This document shows, one piece after another, positions 1-8,461 of a stretch of 64,000 nucleotides of DNA. Under the pieces are notes generated by a model. That model had not been told where the DNA came from. It worked only from the letters and a program-made list of their open reading frames with translations, and made no database searches. This DNA is from Thermofilum sp. NZ13. Its GTDB lineage: Archaea > Thermoproteota > Thermoprotei > Thermofilales > Thermofilaceae. Within the stretch, counting starts at the first letter, position 1; the number at the start of each line of letters is the position of its first letter. The position numbers were made by a program, and so were the translations under genes. The DNA lies in assembly GCA_002855745.1 (NCBI GenBank), contig NDWX01000004.1:1-64000 (forward strand), written 5' to 3'.

Positions 1-88
1 ACGAACCCATCACGTTATCTGTCCCGACAACCAATATAAGGCTTTCCTGAGCCTTTACACCAAGCTCCCGGCAACCTGACCTAGGCTG

Positions 89-116
89 TAATGTTTTTAA
101 CCCTCCTTGGTTTAAG
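89..116 (+). promoter_or_regulatory. Putative TATA region of tRNA-Leu
   Basis: Two AT-rich elements, TTTTTAA around 92-98 and TTTAAG around 111-116, precede the tRNA that begins at 130. The first lies about 35 bp upstream of the mature 5' end, which suits an archaeal TATA box with a short 5' leader. This is inferred from spacing alone. Confidence 0.4.
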
Positions 117-129
117 AAATGCTCGAGGA

Positions 130-214
130 GCGGGGGTGCCCGAGCTAGGTCAAAGGGGGCGGACTCAAGATCCGCTGGCGTCGGCCTACCCGGGTTCGAA
201 TCCCGGCCCCCGCA
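130..214 (+). tRNA. tRNA-Leu (anticodon CAA)
   Basis: An 85-nt class II tRNA. The acceptor stem GCGGGGG (130-136) pairs with CCCCCGC (207-213) and is followed by discriminator A214, as expected for leucine. The anticodon stem GCGGA/TCCGC encloses loop CTCAAGA, giving anticodon CAA, which reads UUG. A long variable arm and a T arm with GGTTCGAATCC are present. The 3' CCA is not encoded and I see no intron. Confidence 0.95.
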
Positions 215-281
215 CCTCATGCATCTGAACCCCCTCGCGCGCTGAAAGCCCGGTCCCCAAAGAGGAAAGGGGGATGATAGC

Positions 282-1745
282 ATGAGCGGGGAAAGTAAGA
301 GTAATAAAAACGGCAAGGGGCTCGTCGACGCCTACAGGGTTTGGCGAGTGAAGACGAACAGGGAGCAGGGGCTGAGGCTTCGGAGCCTCTACTTCAGCCT
401 TGCCTCCGCGGTTGAGCGGGCCAGCGAGGAGCTCGAGAGGAAATACGGCGACGCGTTCAGGAGGGAGCCGGAGAGGTTCAGCGAGGAGTTGATCGAGGAG
501 GCCTCGAAGCTGGCTGGGCTACCGAAGGGGCTGTTCTGGTACGCCGTGGAGTGGTGGAACATGATTGCGGAGGCCAGGGGGAAGTCGAAGCTTCGCGGCA
601 GGTTCACTTCGCCACCGGTACCGCTACTCATTAAGGTGGTCAGCAATAGCGATAGGCTTTACGGCAACGCCAATGCTACCGCAGTCCTCGACGCCTCGAG
701 GGGCGAGCTTCGCGTTCCCAGCGCAGGTGTCGCGGTGAGGCTGAGGCCCTCGCTTGTCAGGGCTGTGCTGGAGGACGTCCAGAGGTTCGGGGACGTAAAG
801 CTGACGCTGCAGCTCACCGCAAGGGGTAGGCCTCGCCTAGCGGCGCACCGCAAGGTCAAGCAGGCGTGGTGGGGCGGTGACCGCAAGCTGGCAGTAATGG
901 CTGTGGATGTGAACAGCTCTTACGGCCTCTACCTCCTTGCCTTCGCGTTCGACAGTGAGGTGAGGCTGGTGGCACAGCGCGTGTTTAAGCCTCCGAACAC
1001 CACCATGCTGAGGCTACTAGCCACCATTTTGCATAGCTACTCCGAAGTTAAGAGCTGTGAGCTCGCCGTAAAGAGGTTCAGGGAGAGGAGGAGCGTCAGG
1101 AGGCTGCAGAGAGAGGGGAGAGGCTTCGTTGTGGAGGAGGCGCTGAGGCTTGCAGGGAAGCTGAGAGCGAGGCTAAACGTGACGCCGGAGCGCACCGAGA
1201 GAGTAGCGGGGCAGGCATTGAGGAAGGTGAAGAAGGTGAACGAAGACTGGGTCAGAGGCGTGCTCAGGGAGATGAGAGAGCTGGCGAGAAAGCTACGGGA
1301 CCAGGGCTACCTCGTCGTCATCGTCGCTGACATCCCCCAAGCCGAGTCCCTAAGGGGAACGAAGCTACAGAGAACGCTGCTAAGAGTGGCGGAGAGGCTT
1401 GAGAACATGGCCTGGTACGAGGGCGCCAAGTGGTTCCAGCCGGAGAACAACGTCAGCGGGAAGCAGTGCCCCCTCTGCGGGCGAGAGGGGGTGGAGATCC
1501 AGAGAAGGTACTACAAGTGCACGCGCTGCGGCCTGATCTATGGGAGGGATTGGGCCGCGGCCTTCAACACTGCGAAGCTCTTCCTGAAGGCCTGCAAAGC
1601 CGAGAGGCAGCTAGAGGTGCTGAGCAGGTGGCTCAGCCAGCACCCCAGGGCGCTGGCGAAAAGGTACTACATGCCACGACCGAAGACCCAAGAGGCTCAG
1701 GCCCCGGCCCCAGTTCCCGCAGCTCCCCCACCCCCGGGGGACTAG
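282..1745 (+). CDS. TnpB-like zinc-ribbon protein, possibly nuclease-altered
   Basis: A 487-aa member of the IS605 OrfB/TnpB group, RNA-guided RuvC-type nucleases of IS200/IS605 transposons. The C-terminal zinc ribbon has C396xxC399 and C413xxC416, followed by GRDWAAAFN, which matches the RuvC-III signature with D423. AVDVNSSYG places RuvC-I Asp at D209. The RuvC-II position, usually an ED pair, reads VVIVADIP (343-352), so the catalytic Glu seems to be Ala. The protein is somewhat longer than the usual 370-450 aa and ends in a Pro/Ala-rich tail. No TnpA neighbour or transposon ends are seen. It may be a domesticated or nuclease-dead form. Positions 1746-1901, GC-rich and gene-free, could hold a guide RNA, but nothing there proves it. 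Confidence 0.75.
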   Translation: MSGESKSNKNGKGLVDAYRVWRVKTNREQGLRLRSLYFSLASAVERASEELERKYGDAFRREPERFSEELIEEASKLAGLPKGLFWYAVEWWNMIAEARGKSKLRGRFTSPPVPLLIKVVSNSDRLYGNANATAVLDASRGELRVPSAGVAVRLRPSLVRAVLEDVQRFGDVKLTLQLTARGRPRLAAHRKVKQAWWGGDRKLAVMAVDVNSSYGLYLLAFAFDSEVRLVAQRVFKPPNTTMLRLLATILHSYSEVKSCELAVKRFRERRSVRRLQREGRGFVVEEALRLAGKLRARLNVTPERTERVAGQALRKVKKVNEDWVRGVLREMRELARKLRDQGYLVVIVADIPQAESLRGTKLQRTLLRVAERLENMAWYEGAKWFQPENNVSGKQCPLCGREGVEIQRRYYKCTRCGLIYGRDWAAAFNTAKLFLKACKAERQLEVLSRWLSQHPRALAKRYYMPRPKTQEAQAPAPVPAAPPPPGD

Positions 1746-1901
1746 CGGGTGCCGCGCGCGGCGCGAAGAGGCGAAGAGGCGCCGAGGCAACACCCCGCCG
1801 CACAGCCCAAGCAAGCTGGCGGGGCAGGCCGAAGGCGCGGAGCCCATGAGCCCGAAGAGGGGCCCCGGATCAGTGAAGGGGTAGATGAGCCAGGCGCGGC
1901 C

Positions 1902-3449
1902 TCACACCGGTGGGACTCCGTGCTTGCGAGGTGGTCTGGGTTGCCTCTCACGCTTGTCCATGAGGAACTGGAGCAACTTGTAGAGGTAGGGCCTCGTCTC
2001 CCTGGGGAGTATCACGTCGTCAACGTACCCCCTGGCTGCTGGCACGTAAGGGTTCGCTATCTCGCTCCTGTACTTCTCGGCGAAGACCTTAGCGAGCTCC
2101 TCAGGGTTCTCGGCCTTCTCGAGCTCCCTCTTGTATATTATCTCAATAGCCCCCTCGGGTCCCATGACCGCTATTTCAGCTGTCGGCCAAGCTAGTACGA
2201 AGTCCGCTCCCAGGTGCTTGCTCCCCATCGCGATGTACGCCCCGCCGTATGCCTTCCTCAGTACGACGGTGATCTTCGGTACTGTGGCGTCAGCGTAGGC
2301 GTAGATTATCTTTGCGCCGTGCCTGATCACTCCGTGGTGCTCCTGGTAGGTGCCCGGCAGGAATCCCGGGACGTCGACGAACGTTACGATGGGGAAGTTG
2401 AACGCGTCGCAAAACTGCACGAACCTGCTTATCTTGTCTGAAGAATCTATGTCGAGGCTCCCGGCCATCACGGCGGGCTGGTTCGCCACAACGCAGACCG
2501 CGTGCCCGCCAAGCCTGGCGAAGCCAACCACCGCGCTTTGAGCGAAGTGCTGGTGGACTTCGAGGAAGCTTCCTGCGTCGAACACCCGGTAGATCACTTC
2601 TCTGACATCGTAGGGCTTCACTGGGTCGTCCGGCACTACGCTCTCCAGCGAGCTGTCCTCGCGGAGCGGGTCGTCGCCCGTCTCGACGAAAGGAGGATCC
2701 TCGGTGTTGTTGCTCGGCAGGTAGCTCAGCAACCTCCTAACGAGGGCAATCGCCTCTCGGTCGTCCTCCGCTATGAAGTGCGCGACGCCGCTTCTAGACG
2801 CGTGGATCTCCGCGCCCCCAAGCTCCTCGAACGTCACATCCTCTCCTATGGATGCCTTCACGACCTTAGGGCCTGTTATGAACATGTAGCTTTTCCTAGT
2901 CATCACAATGAAGTCGGCCAAGGCAGGGCTGTAAACAGCTCCGCCAGCGCAGGGACCCATTATGGCTACGATCTGCGGTACCACGCCGCTCGCCATGACG
3001 TTCCTGTAGAATATCTCCCCGTAACCCTTGAGTGAGTCGACGCCCTCCTGGATCCTCGCACCCCCGCTGTCGTTAAGCCCTATGACAGGAACACCCAGCT
3101 TTAAGGCCAGCTCGATCGTCCTGGCGATCTTAGCCGCGTGCATTTCCCCGACGCTCCCGCCCATGAAAGTGAAGTCCTGAGCGTAGACTGCTACGCGTCT
3201 CCCGTCGACGGTCCCGAGGCCTGCGACAACGCCGTCGCCGTAAGCTTTCTTCGACTCCATGCCGAAGCCCGTGGCTCTGTGCTGGACGTACCGCCCGATA
3301 GGGATGAAGGAGTCTGGGTCAAGCAGGAGGCTAAGCCTTTCATGCACTGTGAGCCTCCCCTGCTCGTGGAGCTTTCTCACGAGCTCCTCGCTCAGGCTGT
3401 CGGTCGCTCTTCTCCGCTCAATCAGCTCGGCAATCTTTCTGTCATCCAT
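1902..3449 (-). CDS. pccB: Acyl-CoA carboxylase carboxyltransferase (beta) subunit
   Basis: A 515-aa protein of full family length that transfers carboxylate from carboxybiotin to acetyl- or propionyl-CoA. Both crotonase-fold halves are present: the N-terminal half with GFGMESKKAYGDGVVAG and NDSGGARIQEG (acyl-CoA oxyanion region), and the C-terminal half with FVDVPGFLPG and a Gly-rich GAYIAMGSK segment. The start is ATG at 3449. A PxpC/KipA-like gene ends 19 bp upstream, so the two are probably co-transcribed. The likely biotin carboxylase partner lies far away at 41498-42961, and no biotin carrier protein is found in the window. Substrate preference cannot be read from sequence alone. Confidence 0.93.
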   Translation of the reverse strand: MDDRKIAELIERRRATDSLSEELVRKLHEQGRLTVHERLSLLLDPDSFIPIGRYVQHRATGFGMESKKAYGDGVVAGLGTVDGRRVAVYAQDFTFMGGSVGEMHAAKIARTIELALKLGVPVIGLNDSGGARIQEGVDSLKGYGEIFYRNVMASGVVPQIVAIMGPCAGGAVYSPALADFIVMTRKSYMFITGPKVVKASIGEDVTFEELGGAEIHASRSGVAHFIAEDDREAIALVRRLLSYLPSNNTEDPPFVETGDDPLREDSSLESVVPDDPVKPYDVREVIYRVFDAGSFLEVHQHFAQSAVVGFARLGGHAVCVVANQPAVMAGSLDIDSSDKISRFVQFCDAFNFPIVTFVDVPGFLPGTYQEHHGVIRHGAKIIYAYADATVPKITVVLRKAYGGAYIAMGSKHLGADFVLAWPTAEIAVMGPEGAIEIIYKRELEKAENPEELAKVFAEKYRSEIANPYVPAARGYVDDVILPRETRPYLYKLLQFLMDKRERQPRPPRKHGVPPV

Positions 3450-3468
3450 CCAACAGGCACCCTCGCGC

Positions 3469-4047
3469 CTAGGAGAGCTCGAGTACCCAGACTTCGAACT
3501 CGCCCCCGTTCAGCCTCACTCTAACCTGCTCAGCCCCCCTTCTCACAGCCTCGAGAACCATGCCGATATGCCTCTGAACCCTGGCTACAGATTCAAGCCA
3601 GTCCCCGTTGGCGACGCGCAGGGTGTGAGGGACTCTCAAGGCGCGAAGGTCGCTGTCGGCGATGCCGTTGAGCTCTTGAACGCTGAAAGCATCGCCCTCC
3701 CTAACTGGGAGCTTGCCGCTAGCCGCGGCGCTTAGACCTCTGACGGAGAGGTACGCTGTTGCCCCGGACCTGATCATCACGCCCTCGCTGGCGAAGAAAG
3801 CGGTCCAGGGCTCCACCCTTCTCCCATCGGCAATAACCTCCGCATCCCCTGCCACGGCCATCAAGGTTTTACCGTTCAAAACGGCCTCAAACTCCCCGGC
3901 CTGGAGCTCGATGGCTGGGGCTGTGAGGCTGTTAAGTGAAAGCAGGTTTGACACGGCGTGGGCGAACTTATCCTGCGAACCCAGGGGGTTAGGCGAAAGG
4001 AAAACCCTGTATGCCTTTCGTACTACCAACGTCATACAGCCATACAC
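3469..4047 (-). CDS. Half-length PxpC/KipA (AHS2)-like protein
   Basis: A 192-aa protein that resembles the N-terminal part of PxpC/KipA, the C subunit of 5-oxoprolinase, also called allophanate hydrolase subunit 2. The similarity covers a PNPLGSQDKFA stretch, ADGRRVEPWTAF, an AYLSVRGL strand and a later REGD segment. The family is normally over 300 aa, so the C-terminal half is missing. The last 18 residues (VRVRLNGGEFEVWVLEL) look like the first strand of a biotin carrier domain, but a stop follows and no EAMKM-type lysine motif exists. GTG at 4047 is close to leaderless after a CTTAAATA box; ATG at 4035 is the alternative. It precedes pccB. Function unknown. Confidence 0.55.
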   Translation of the reverse strand: MYGCMTLVVRKAYRVFLSPNPLGSQDKFAHAVSNLLSLNSLTAPAIELQAGEFEAVLNGKTLMAVAGDAEVIADGRRVEPWTAFFASEGVMIRSGATAYLSVRGLSAAASGKLPVREGDAFSVQELNGIADSDLRALRVPHTLRVANGDWLESVARVQRHIGMVLEAVRRGAEQVRVRLNGGEFEVWVLELS

Positions 4048-4124
4048 CGCTTAGGGTGCCTTACACGTCATGTGGTATTTAAGGCTTGCCGATAATAGCT
4101 TCGACGCTCGTCGAAAGCTCCGGA

Positions 4125-5270
4125 CTATACCACCCAGTCCTCGATGTTTCTATCCCTCATTACTAGAACTCGAATGAAGCCGGCCAGAAGGATCGTAAAC
4201 CACAAGGGCTGGTACACTAGGAAGTATAACGGGTAAAGGTATAGGTACGACTTCATGCCGACGTACCGCGATGCTATGAAATGCCAGGACGAGAAGGCGA
4301 GGAGCACGGCCAGCAAGGGGATGATGTAGACGATTTGCAGGTTAATGGAGAGAATCGCGGCTAGCGGTATGAACTGGGCCGTCACGGAGGAAAGAGAGAG
4401 CAGTGCTAGGTAGAGAGTCTTCGCGAATGTGTGGTTGTAGAGTAGGAAAGGCAGGAGGGTCGACACGAGCGACGGCAGGGAGATCAGCAGGCCCGGTAGC
4501 AGCACGTGAGGCATCCTGGCGAGAGCCCTAAACCCCACCCTGTAGTACCTCTGCAACCAGTCCGCTAAACCAACCGCCCACCTTTTCCTCTGTTTGTACC
4601 ACTTCCTCCACGACTCTGGGGCGTAGTTATAAACCTCGGTGGCGCCGATGTACGTGAACCTATGGCCCTTCAGGAAGCTCCTGACCGCCAGGTCGAAGTC
4701 CTCCGAGATTATCGGCTTGAAGAACCCAACCTCCTCCAAGGCCCTCCGCGTGGCGGCGAAGGCAGCTCCGTTGATCGCTACAGTCCTCCCAGCAAAACGG
4801 GCCATGAGCTTGCTCGCGAAGTTCGTGGCCACGTACTCTATGTAGACCATTTTCCCAAGAAGCCCCCCGCCAACGACAACCTTCTTTATATCAGCTATAT
4901 CGAACCCCTTAATCCCATCCACGACTTTCTCGATGAAAAGGGGGTCCAGAACCTCAACGTCGTCATCGAGGAAAACCACAACCTCCCCCCGCGAGAGCCT
5001 CAAGGCCGTGTTAAGGGCGCTAACCTTCCCCGCTCTTCTAGCGTTGAAGACAACCCGAACACCCTCGATCCGCGAGAGCGCCGAAGCAACCTCCTCAGAC
5101 GGCTCGTCCACAACTACGATGATCTCGAGGCTCGGGTACTTACTCCCGGCCAGCGCGCTCACAAGCCTGACAAGCCTGTCGCTCCCGCGGAACGAGGGGA
5201 TCACAACGCTAACCGACTTGAGCTCCTGACGGCTCTCAACGACCACGGCAGGCACTTCGTCAGACGACAC
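4125..5270 (-). CDS. Membrane glycosyltransferase, family 2
   Basis: A 381-aa inverting GT-A enzyme that would transfer sugar from a nucleotide donor at the inner face of the membrane. The N-terminal catalytic domain (about 17-245) has VVIPSFRGSD, the metal-binding FLDDDVEV, an acceptor-site ISEDFDLA and QRKRWAVG, the Q-x-x-R-W motif of processive and related GT2 enzymes. The C-terminal third has about four hydrophobic spans (about 255-370). The acceptor is unknown; polysaccharide, glycolipid or N-glycan precursor are all possible. It diverges from the small gene at 5321. Confidence 0.88.
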   Translation of the reverse strand: MSSDEVPAVVVESRQELKSVSVVIPSFRGSDRLVRLVSALAGSKYPSLEIIVVVDEPSEEVASALSRIEGVRVVFNARRAGKVSALNTALRLSRGEVVVFLDDDVEVLDPLFIEKVVDGIKGFDIADIKKVVVGGGLLGKMVYIEYVATNFASKLMARFAGRTVAINGAAFAATRRALEEVGFFKPIISEDFDLAVRSFLKGHRFTYIGATEVYNYAPESWRKWYKQRKRWAVGLADWLQRYYRVGFRALARMPHVLLPGLLISLPSLVSTLLPFLLYNHTFAKTLYLALLSLSSVTAQFIPLAAILSINLQIVYIIPLLAVLLAFSSWHFIASRYVGMKSYLYLYPLYFLVYQPLWFTILLAGFIRVLVMRDRNIEDWVV

Positions 5271-5320
5271 GCTTAGGGGAACGCCGCCATTAATAAATCG
5301 TTTACGCGATTAAACAAGCG

Positions 5321-5539
5321 ATGTACGGCGAACACGCAACGGAGGACCTTCAGGGGATCATACTAGCTCTAGCCAAGCGCGACGCCTACAACGGCGTGGG
5401 ACGCGTCTTCATAACCGAGCTGGAGGCCCAAGGCTTCACGCGCGAAGAGGTGACGGCCGCCATAGAAAGCTTGAAGTCCAAGCATAAAGTTGCGGTCATC
5501 GGAGATGTGATAAAGGTTTACTTCCGGGAGAAGCCATGA
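5321..5539 (+). CDS. Small winged-helix-like protein
   Basis: A 72-aa acidic protein with a helix-helix-turn-helix layout (ITELEAQGFTREEVTAAIESLKS) followed by a two-strand wing (VAVIGDVIKVYF). It resembles a minimal winged helix as found in archaeal DNA-binding or replication-associated proteins, but I recognise no named family. Its stop overlaps the start of the methyltransferase gene in ATGA (5536-5539), so the two are translationally coupled. It could regulate, or work with, the DNA-repair protein; that is inference from context. Confidence 0.65.
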   Translation: MYGEHATEDLQGIILALAKRDAYNGVGRVFITELEAQGFTREEVTAAIESLKSKHKVAVIGDVIKVYFREKP

Positions 5540-5997
5540 GGCAGTACAAGTGCCTCAGCACGCCTATAGGCGAGCTCTGCTTCATCGTGGAGGGCAGGAT
5601 GGTGCTGGCCCTGCACTCGAAGGAGCGCGTCAAGCCAGCCGGGGCCCAGAGAGGCGGAGCCGAAGCAGAGGCTTTCGAGAAGGAGCTTCAGGAGTACCTC
5701 CACGGATCAAGAACCAGCTTCACCTTCAAACCCGCGCTCTCGGGATCCAGCTTCAAGCGAAGTGTCCTCGAAGAACTCCTCAAAGTGCCCTACGGGGCGA
5801 CCACGACCTACAAGGAGATTGCCCGAAGGCTCTCAACAACCCCTCGCTCCGTCGCTGCAGCCCTCAGCTTGAACAACATACTCATAGTCGTCCCTTGCCA
5901 CCGGGTCATCTCAGCGTCCGGGTGGATAGGAGGCTACTCCTTGGGGGTTGACGCGAAACTCTTCCTCTTAAACCTCGAGAAGGCAAGCCTTCTTTAA
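5536..5997 (+). CDS. ogt: Methylated-DNA--protein-cysteine methyltransferase
   Basis: A 153-aa suicide repair protein that moves alkyl groups from O6-alkylguanine in DNA to its own cysteine. The signature PCHRV is present, preceded by the helix-turn-helix and arginine-finger region (YGATTTYKEIARRL, then the NN hinge in LSLNNIL). The C-terminal GGYSLG loop after the active site is conserved. The N-terminal domain is short, as is common in archaea. It begins inside the stop codon of the upstream winged-helix gene. Confidence in function is high. Confidence 0.93.
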   Translation: MRQYKCLSTPIGELCFIVEGRMVLALHSKERVKPAGAQRGGAEAEAFEKELQEYLHGSRTSFTFKPALSGSSFKRSVLEELLKVPYGATTTYKEIARRLSTTPRSVAAALSLNNILIVVPCHRVISASGWIGGYSLGVDAKLFLLNLEKASLL

Positions 5998-6196
5998 TCT
6001 TAGACGGAGATATAATAAGTTTTAGAAGACTTAGTAGTCATGTCAATTGTTGTTTGATGACAATGACTAGTATTCTTTATGGAATATAGTTTAAAATAAC
6101 AGAATAGGAAAGAGTTTCGGATTGCTTTTTCGATGCAATACTAAATTTTTCAGAAGATGAGTTCTTTCAGCGGAAGACTTTTCAACTCCTCAAGGA

Positions 6197-6210
6197 AAAT
6201 ATTTATAAAC
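6197..6210 (+). promoter_or_regulatory. TATA box of the peptide ABC operon
   Basis: The sequence AAATATTTATAAAC, preceded by a purine-rich BRE-like AGGAA, lies about 28 bp upstream of the ATG at 6232, so the transcript should have little or no leader. The surrounding 5998-6231 stretch is AT-rich and holds no gene that I can see. Confidence 0.7.
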
Positions 6211-6231
6211 TAGGTATGGCGAAGAAATAAG

Positions 6232-8421
6232 ATGGCTGAAAGCCGCAGGAGAAATTTGTTGCTGGTAACAGCTGTCATAGCTATAGTACTCGTTGCGGCT
6301 ATTGTAGCATTCATATTCTTACAGCAGCCACCACCTCAACAACCTACTGCCCCAGCTCAGCAACCAGGAGCTCCTCCTCAGCAACAACCAGTTACACAGC
6401 CTACGAAGCCTTTCCATAAACAAATATTATACCTTATCGTTAACGACGAGGGAACCAGGATCAATATGTACAAGACGGGCGTCTTCGACATAGCCGTTGT
6501 TACTCCTGCACGTTGGCCTGACGTAAACAACACGCCAGTTGATGGTTTCAGCCTACACCTTGTACGTAGACCCGATAAGCCCCAGCTGACAATACAGTAT
6601 GTCGGGTTAAACCCGATGAGAGCACCTCTTAATATAACGGAAGTCCGCTACGCATTAGCATACGCTGTACCCTACGACGTGATACTCAACCAAGTGTTCA
6701 ACAAACTATACACTAGGCTCTACACAATAGTTCCACGCGGGATGCCTGGCTACACAGAGTATGGAATCGTTAAGTTTGAATACAACATGACTAAAGCTAA
6801 GGAGCTAATCGCGTCCCTTAAAGCAAAGGGCTTTGACCCGAGCAAGTACACAATCACAATAATCTACAACGAGGGTAACACCGCTCGCCAGCAGATCGCT
6901 ACGCTCCTTCAGCAGTCGTGGAGCGAGCTTGGTTTCAAGGTTACCGTCGAGGCGTATGCCTGGCCAAAGTACTTGGAGCTTGTTGACAACTTCCAATACG
7001 ACGTGATGTTACTAGGTTGGATACCTGACTATCTTGATGCAGACAACTTCTTAATGCCATTCGTGTGGGGAGGTGCTGAGTTCAAAAACATAGAGTACGC
7101 AAGTAAAGTAGCCGCAGGCGATGTAGGAAAGTACTTAGCCAAGGTAGATGAAGCTATAGAGACTGAAAAATTCATTGTAGTTGTAGGACCTAAAGGCTCA
7201 GGTGCAACCTACACTGGGTCAACAAGCAAGCCGCTAGTAGTTGTGGCCTACGAAGTAGATTGGGAGGCTACAAACGCAAACTGGGAGAAGCCGGTAAACA
7301 TGGTTACACTAGGTACAGGCGGCCTAAAAGATATAATTCTAAGTGCACTCTGTAAGGCCTCTCAGAGAATATTAGAGCCAGACGCCCGAGAAGCGGTTAT
7401 ACAAGCCGCTGTCATCAAGTTCAACAAAGCGAGCTCGCTAATTATGCTTGGTCAGCTCATTACCGGTGAAAACTATGGTAGCTGGGTTTACGGCATGTAC
7501 TATCCAGTAGGCGCAGTTTCCACCCGCTACGACCTTGTCTGGGAAGACCCCAAGGCTCCTGTGGTTGACACCGGAGTTCTTGGCATCAAAAATAACCCAG
7601 AGACAATGGTAATAGGCGACATAGGTTGGCCTGACACCTTCGATCCTGCAAAGTCCTACGAGTCATTCGGTTGGGAGATATTCGAACACACATACAGGAG
7701 GCTTGTGACTCTCTGGAAGGAAGAAACCGAGCCTATACCTGACCTAGCCGTAGCATGGGCCTTCAGCAAAGATATGACAGAGCTCTACTTTGTCATAAGA
7801 GGTAATGTTGTCGGTTACGACCCGTGGAACAACAAGACTTACCCGATTGACGCTACCGACGTACTCTTCTGCATATGGAGAGCTGTGAGAGCTAATTTGC
7901 CAGGTGGACCGCAGTGGATGATTGACGAGTTCATCGATGTGAATGCTTCAACAGTGCTAAGCGAGGAGGAATTGGACAGTATTGCTAGGAGCCAGGGATT
8001 AGTGACGGCATTTAAAGGTAAGAGCGCCGAGGTCCACAGCTTAAAGGATCTGCTCAGCTTCTTCGGATATAGTGGATCAACAGCAGGCGTGGTCAAGTTC
8101 AAGTTGAAGTTCCCATATGTGCCAATACTGCAAATCTTCCCAACAGGTGTCGGCGCCATCTATCCAATGGAGTACGCGCTAGGCGACCAATACAGCGCCG
8201 CAATTGCAGCGTCGAAAAACGGCAAGGATCCTGCAGCATGGGCTAAGTTTGTGCAACCAGGCGAGGATGATCCAATACACCAGTTGCTAGCAAAGAAGCC
8301 TGTATCAACCGGACCCTACTACGTGGCCGACTACAAAGAGGACAGTTACATCCTGCTGAAGTACAATCCATATTACTGGAACGCAACGTTGTGGAAAGAA
8401 CTGTACGGCTTCAAGCCCTAA
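6232..8421 (+). CDS. Peptide ABC transporter substrate-binding protein, halves swapped
   Basis: A 729-aa lipid- or membrane-anchored binding protein of solute-binding family 5 (OppA/DppA). A hydrophobic anchor (9-30) is followed by a Pro/Gln-rich linker (31-58). Normal members start with the LDP...LAESW half and end with the half carrying the conserved D-rVRqA motif. Here the order is reversed. Residues 61-440 carry the usual C-terminal half (NDEGTRINMYKTGVFDIAV, ITEVRYALAYAV, AREAVIQAA). Residues 456-729 carry the usual N-terminal half (GWPDTFDP, IPDLAVAWAFSKD, DATDVLF, STGPYYV, YNPYYW). The protein stops right after that YW motif. It is the first gene of a five-gene operon and is probably the cargo receptor for oligopeptides, although other solutes are possible. 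Confidence 0.85.
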   Translation: MAESRRRNLLLVTAVIAIVLVAAIVAFIFLQQPPPQQPTAPAQQPGAPPQQQPVTQPTKPFHKQILYLIVNDEGTRINMYKTGVFDIAVVTPARWPDVNNTPVDGFSLHLVRRPDKPQLTIQYVGLNPMRAPLNITEVRYALAYAVPYDVILNQVFNKLYTRLYTIVPRGMPGYTEYGIVKFEYNMTKAKELIASLKAKGFDPSKYTITIIYNEGNTARQQIATLLQQSWSELGFKVTVEAYAWPKYLELVDNFQYDVMLLGWIPDYLDADNFLMPFVWGGAEFKNIEYASKVAAGDVGKYLAKVDEAIETEKFIVVVGPKGSGATYTGSTSKPLVVVAYEVDWEATNANWEKPVNMVTLGTGGLKDIILSALCKASQRILEPDAREAVIQAAVIKFNKASSLIMLGQLITGENYGSWVYGMYYPVGAVSTRYDLVWEDPKAPVVDTGVLGIKNNPETMVIGDIGWPDTFDPAKSYESFGWEIFEHTYRRLVTLWKEETEPIPDLAVAWAFSKDMTELYFVIRGNVVGYDPWNNKTYPIDATDVLFCIWRAVRANLPGGPQWMIDEFIDVNASTVLSEEELDSIARSQGLVTAFKGKSAEVHSLKDLLSFFGYSGSTAGVVKFKLKFPYVPILQIFPTGVGAIYPMEYALGDQYSAAIAASKNGKDPAAWAKFVQPGEDDPIHQLLAKKPVSTGPYYVADYKEDSYILLKYNPYYWNATLWKELYGFKP

Positions 8422-8461
8422 AACTAATATTTTTTCTTTTCCTCTAACTATGATCAGTTAG

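Noticed and set aside
1-100. A minus-strand frame running off the left edge
   Set aside because: About 28 codons are open but there is no clear start except TTG near 34, and the fragment is too short to assign.
1430-1849. A second plus-strand frame overlapping the end of the TnpB-like gene
   Set aside because: It is a product of high GC content; its translation is Arg/Gly/Ala-rich low-complexity sequence.
6001-6231. A TGATGA box in the AT-rich stretch before the importer, as a second C/D RNA
   Set aside because: No properly spaced CTGA boxes follow.
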